From positions 62,001-126,000 of the forward strand of contig JAIUMV010000011.1 of the NCBI GenBank assembly GCA_022565395.1: a stretch of 64,000 nt of DNA, given 5' to 3'. This document shows positions 60,653 through 64,000 of this stretch, in pieces (positions within the stretch are counted from its first letter, which is position 1; every line of letters begins with the position of its first letter). This DNA is from Marinobacter sp. GTDB taxonomy: Bacteria > Pseudomonadota > Gammaproteobacteria > Pseudomonadales > Oleiphilaceae. The position numbers and the translations under genes are program-made. A model generated the notes under the pieces. That model had not been told where the DNA came from and searched no databases. It saw only the letters and a list, made by a program, of their open reading frames with translations.

Positions 60653-63600
60653 ATGAAGCCGAGCGGTCTGAACCACGTTTACCGTGTTGTCTGGTGTGCA
60701 AGCAAGGGGGTCTGGCAGGCAGTCAACGAGCTGAGCCGAACCCGCACCCGGAACAACAGTCGCAGCGTGGTCAGGAAACTGGTGGCTGGCACTGGAGCCG
60801 CGCTTCTGGCGGGAGGCCAGGCGCTCGCCGCCGGCTTGCCGGAACATGGCCAAATAACCGCTGGTAGCGGCAGTATCAGCCAGAGCGGCAATCATATGGT
60901 GATTGACCAGTCCAGTGACCGCATGGCGATCAACTGGCAAAACTTCTCCATCGGGGCCGACAACTCGGTCACCTTTCAGCAGCCAGGCCAATCCGCCATC
61001 GCCCTCAACCGAGTGGTGGGCCATGAGCGCAGCGTTATTGATGGTGCACTCAATGCTAACGGCCAGGTGTGGCTGTTGAATGCCAACGGCGTGCTGTTCA
61101 ATAGCAGTGCTCAGATCAACACCGCTGGCCTTGTGGCGTCCACGCTGGATATCAGCGATGACGATTTCATGGCAGGCAAGAGTACCTTTGCCGCTAACGG
61201 CAGTGCGGCCAGTGTGATAAACCTCGGTAGCATCACGACAATCGATGAAGGCTATGTTGCCCTGCTGGGTCAACAGGTTATCAATGAAGGCGTGATCACC
61301 GCGCGACTGGGCACGGCCGCACTGGCCTCCGGTGATCAGGTGACCCTGAACTTCAACGGTAATTCCCTGGTAGGCGTCACTATCGACCGGGCGGCCCTCA
61401 ACGCGCTGGTGGAGAACCGCCATGCCGTGTTCGCGGACGGTGGCATGGTGATCCTGACGGCCCAGGGGCTGGATGAAGTTATGGCCACCGTGGTTAATAA
61501 CACCGGTGAAATCCGTGCTGCCGGCATCGAAGAACGGGAAGGCCGGGTATTCCTGACCGGCATCGGAGACTATGCCCAAACCGAACAGCGCGGACGTGTG
61601 GACGTGTCCTCGGCCAGTGGCCGTGGCGGTCGCGTCGAGATAGCCGGCGCTCAGGTTGGCCTGTGGGACGGCGCGGAAGTGGATGCCTCCGGCGCAACGG
61701 GGGGTGGCCGGGTGTTAATCGGCGGCGACTATCAGGGCGCCAATCCGGATGTTACCAACGCAAAACGTACCTTTGTGGCGGCTGGCGCCAGTGTCAACGT
61801 GGATGCCACGGAGCAGGGTGATGGAGGTACGGCGATTGTTTGGGCTGATGACATTACCCGGTTTAATGGTCATATCAGTGCCCGTGGCGGTGAGCAGGGT
61901 GGTGATGGAGGTTTTGTTGAAGTATCGGGCAAAGACAGTCTGATCTACCGGGGTACGGTGGATGCCTCAGCGGCCCATGGCGCAGCGGGTCAGCTATTAC
62001 TGGATCCCAAGAACATTACGATTGCCAATGCTGGCGCCGATCCCGCGGATAGCGGCAGCAATGGGTTTGCTGATAATGCGGCGGATGATGTCACGATTGA
62101 CCCAGCGGCCATTGCCGCACTGCTCAACGCTGGCATCTCCGTTACCTTACAGGCCAATAATGATATTTCGGTTGTCGACTCACTTACGGCCGATGCAACT
62201 TCCCATGCTGGTGCAACGGTATTGGCGATGGAGGCAGGGCGCAGTATAAGCATTAGTGCGCTGATGCAGTTGTTTGGTATTGATGCCGAGTTCTATGCAA
62301 ATCATCCTGGTGCTGACGCTGACAACAGGGATGCCGGTCCAGCGGTGTTCAATAATGTCGGCTTCATACAGGCCAGGAACGTCGATATCAAGATCGGCGC
62401 AGGGGCAGATACGGGCAACATCAATACCGGCACTATTCAGGCTGTTGACCTGAATATAGAACATCTGGGGGAGTCGGGACAGGTTAACCTTGGCGGCCTG
62501 ACACTAACAAATAGCCTGACAGTGAATGCCAGCGAGCATGACCTGACGGTCTTTTCTGCGCCAGCGGCATCGTTGCTGCAAACAGGCTCCGGCGGGGTAA
62601 CCATCAATGCCGGCGCGGGCATCGTTGATTTATTTAATACGAACATCTCACTTCTATCGTTGACTGCGCATTTGGCAGAAGTCACCAACTCGCAGCCACT
62701 GTCGCTGGCTGCAGTCACTATTCTCGCCAGAGATGCTGGGGTCACTAAAGGGCAGTTTGATCTCACTGTCACTGGCCCTGTTCAGCAGTCCAGTGGCCAC
62801 ATGGACATTGACGGTACTTTCAATTTCCGCGCTTTGCAGGGTGGCTTTGGTATTCAGCCTAATGATGTGACCTTCAACTCATCTGCAAATATGTTTCGAG
62901 GGGATATTAACGTATTGGGGGGGCGTAATGTGACGTTGCGCTCAGATAATCATAATCTCTCCTTTGGTAGTGACGGGGTTAATATATCAGGGCTCCTGAC
63001 GCTGACAACCAATCAAGATGTCATCTTTGATCCCGCCAGTATTATCTCTATTGGTTCATCATCTCGGTTCACTTTAAACGGTTCGACCACCACCGACATG
63101 ACTGGCGCAACCAACATCAGTAACAACATTCGTGATTTCTTTGTGAGTCGTGCACGTGATGTCACTCTGGTTACGCAAGCGCAGTCGAACCTGATCCTTG
63201 GCACAAGCACAACGGCTAACGCGGTAACGGGCAATTTAAACGTGACCGCAAATAATATGTCCGTTAACAACCTTCGGGTTCAGGGTGATCTGGCGCTGAC
63301 AACCCACGGCAGCTCTATTGCCCAGCAGGCCAACAACACCCGTATGGAGGTGGGTGGTAACCTTAATGTCACTACCCATACTGCTGATACAGATCTCTTC
63401 CTGGGGGATCGTGACTTATCTGCATTAACCCATACCAACAGCATTGGTGGTACGTCGACGCTGAACACGGTTGGTACCGGAAGTTGGCGCGATATCCGTT
63501 ACCGTAACACCGCTACAGGTGCAGGCATGATCCTGGGCCTTGAGGGCGAGACGCTGCGCCATTTGGCCGTTCAGCTGAACAATCCCGGTGCGTCGATTGC

Positions 63601-64000
63601 CTTGCCGACACTGACGCTGACGGGCGGTGGTCAGACCGTGAGGTTGGGGTTTGACGACCAGTCGACGGCGACCTTCTACCTTGAGACAGGTAACGCTACC
63701 ACCACGGTAACCCAGGCTGGCCCGTTGGTTTTCGACAATGCCACTGCGGTCGCACGTTTTCGTACCGGTGCTAACACAACCCTTAGTCTGACAGCCGACA
63801 ACCTGTTCCGCCGCTTGCGCATTGATGACGCCAGCAATATTGACCTGGTCAATACCGTAGCCCTTTCACTGCAAACGGTAAAATCAAGAAATGACTTTGA
63901 TCTTGAGCTGCGAGGCGAGGGTGACATTCAGCGTGACAGTGGCGCTTTGGATGTCGCCGGGGATGCGAGCTTTGTTTCAACAAGTGGCGTGAGCAACTTC
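60653..64000 (+). CDS. Filamentous-haemagglutinin-like two-partner-secretion exoprotein (TpsA), 5' part
   Basis: Open from ATG 60653 to the window edge, 1116 codons without a stop. An extended signal region (ESPR-like, MKPSGLNHVYRVVWCASKG) leads to a signal sequence with ALLAGGQALAA, then the TPS domain: NWQNFSIGADNSVTF, VVGHERSVIDGALNANGQVWLLNANGVLFNSSAQIN (the NPNG-type motif as NANG), GLVASTLDIS. Downstream is a long beta-helix with repeats in GN-, VDAS- and GG-rich turns (GRVDVSSASGRGGRVEIAGA). It needs a TpsB outer-membrane partner, not seen here. Likely a secreted adhesin or contact-dependent factor; the C-terminus is missing. Confidence 0.93.
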   Translation, partial: MKPSGLNHVYRVVWCASKGVWQAVNELSRTRTRNNSRSVVRKLVAGTGAALLAGGQALAAGLPEHGQITAGSGSISQSGNHMVIDQSSDRMAINWQNFSIGADNSVTFQQPGQSAIALNRVVGHERSVIDGALNANGQVWLLNANGVLFNSSAQINTAGLVASTLDISDDDFMAGKSTFAANGSAASVINLGSITTIDEGYVALLGQQVINEGVITARLGTAALASGDQVTLNFNGNSLVGVTIDRAALNALVENRHAVFADGGMVILTAQGLDEVMATVVNNTGEIRAAGIEEREGRVFLTGIGDYAQTEQRGRVDVSSASGRGGRVEIAGAQVGLWDGAEVDASGATGGGRVLIGGDYQGANPDVTNAKRTFVAAGASVNVDATEQGDGGTAIVWADDITRFNGHISARGGEQGGDGGFVEVSGKDSLIYRGTVDASAAHGAAGQLLLDPKNITIANAGADPADSGSNGFADNAADDVTIDPAAIAALLNAGISVTLQANNDISVVDSLTADATSHAGATVLAMEAGRSISISALMQLFGIDAEFYANHPGADADNRDAGPAVFNNVGFIQARNVDIKIGAGADTGNINTGTIQAVDLNIEHLGESGQVNLGGLTLTNSLTVNASEHDLTVFSAPAASLLQTGSGGVTINAGAGIVDLFNTNISLLSLTAHLAEVTNSQPLSLAAVTILARDAGVTKGQFDLTVTGPVQQSSGHMDIDGTFNFRALQGGFGIQPNDVTFNSSANMFRGDINVLGGRNVTLRSDNHNLSFGSDGVNISGLLTLTTNQDVIFDPASIISIGSSSRFTLNGSTTTDMTGATNISNNIRDFFVSRARDVTLVTQAQSNLILGTSTTANAVTGNLNVTANNMSVNNLRVQGDLALTTHGSSIAQQANNTRMEVGGNLNVTTHTADTDLFLGDRDLSALTHTNSIGGTSTLNTVGTGSWRDIRYRNTATGAGMILGLEGETLRHLAVQLNNPGASIALPTLTLTGGGQTVRLGFDDQSTATFYLETGNATTTVTQAGPLVFDNATAVARFRTGANTTLSLTADNLFRRLRIDDASNIDLVNTVALSLQTVKSRNDFDLELRGEGDIQRDSGALDVAGDASFVSTSGVSNF

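Overview
The window reads as chromosomal DNA of a free-living, probably marine, aerobic gammaproteobacterium with GC-rich codons. Support for this comes from a FadL/VolA-type pair, many outer-membrane lipoproteins, DUF1302/DUF1329 proteins, a PEP-CTERM protein behind a sigma-54 promoter, FNR/ANR-type boxes, HiPIP and cytochrome c', ovothiol synthase and a gapdh-arsJ arsenic cluster. A member of the Cellvibrionales-like lineages (Halieaceae or Spongiibacteraceae) is my best guess; no rRNA or tRNA is present to confirm it. I saw no insertion sequence, integrase or CRISPR array, so this looks like stable chromosome.

Layout. 1-3.0 kb: the start of a fadL gene and a VolA-like surface lipase, transcribed leftward and separated by a strong hairpin. 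3.2-5.1 kb: a PatB-type C-S lyase and an isolated cobS. 5.3-17.6 kb: five large exported proteins transcribed leftward (M19-like lipoprotein, beta-helix/di-heme fusion lipoprotein, a second giant lipase-like lipoprotein, a DUF1302 barrel and a DUF1329 protein) ending at a clean terminator. A secreted START-domain protein is divergent from them, across a perfect FNR/ANR box. This block looks like an outer-membrane system for a lipid or ester substrate and is the most interesting undescribed unit. 18.8-19.7 kb: a PEP-CTERM protein with a textbook sigma-54 promoter. 19.9-25.7 kb: an RND efflux pair, a META lipoprotein, a CbiM-like permease and a small exported protein. 25.8-29.0 kb: an SDR, a dienelactone hydrolase, cytochrome b561 and cytochrome c'. 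29.1-33.4 kb: a TetR repressor divergent from an SDR / di-iron protein / Baeyer-Villiger monooxygenase operon, with a palindromic operator. 33.4-35.2 kb: a long structured leader and two coupled genes of unknown function. 35.2-40.8 kb: two diguanylate cyclases, a carotenoid/retinol-type oxidoreductase, a DCC protein and a DUF6279 lipoprotein.

40.9-44.8 kb: a ParA-like ATPase and an arsenic cluster in which an arsenate reductase is fused to an ArsR repressor, followed by gapdh and arsJ, i.e. the route that makes and exports 1-arseno-3-phosphoglycerate. 44.9-51.1 kb: a DUF2628 membrane protein, HiPIP behind an FNR-type box, an ABC-F ATPase, and a chemoreceptor next to a periplasmic binding protein. 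50.9-53.2 kb: an ArsR-type regulator divergent from a soxCD-like sulfur oxidation pair, with two identical-geometry operators between them. 53.2-60.5 kb: DUF2007, a small Cys-rich protein, an ADP-ribosylglycohydrolase-like protein, OvoA, a CDF-like transporter, an FNR-controlled TrpB2 and a third diguanylate cyclase. 60.7-64 kb: the first 1116 codons of a filamentous-haemagglutinin-like two-partner-secretion exoprotein that runs off the window, divergent from the cyclase.

Regulatory logic visible in sequence: three exact TTGAT-N4-ATCAA boxes, all intergenic, tie the START/M19 block, HiPIP and TrpB2 to oxygen sensing. Local repressors (TetR, two ArsR types) sit beside their own palindromes.
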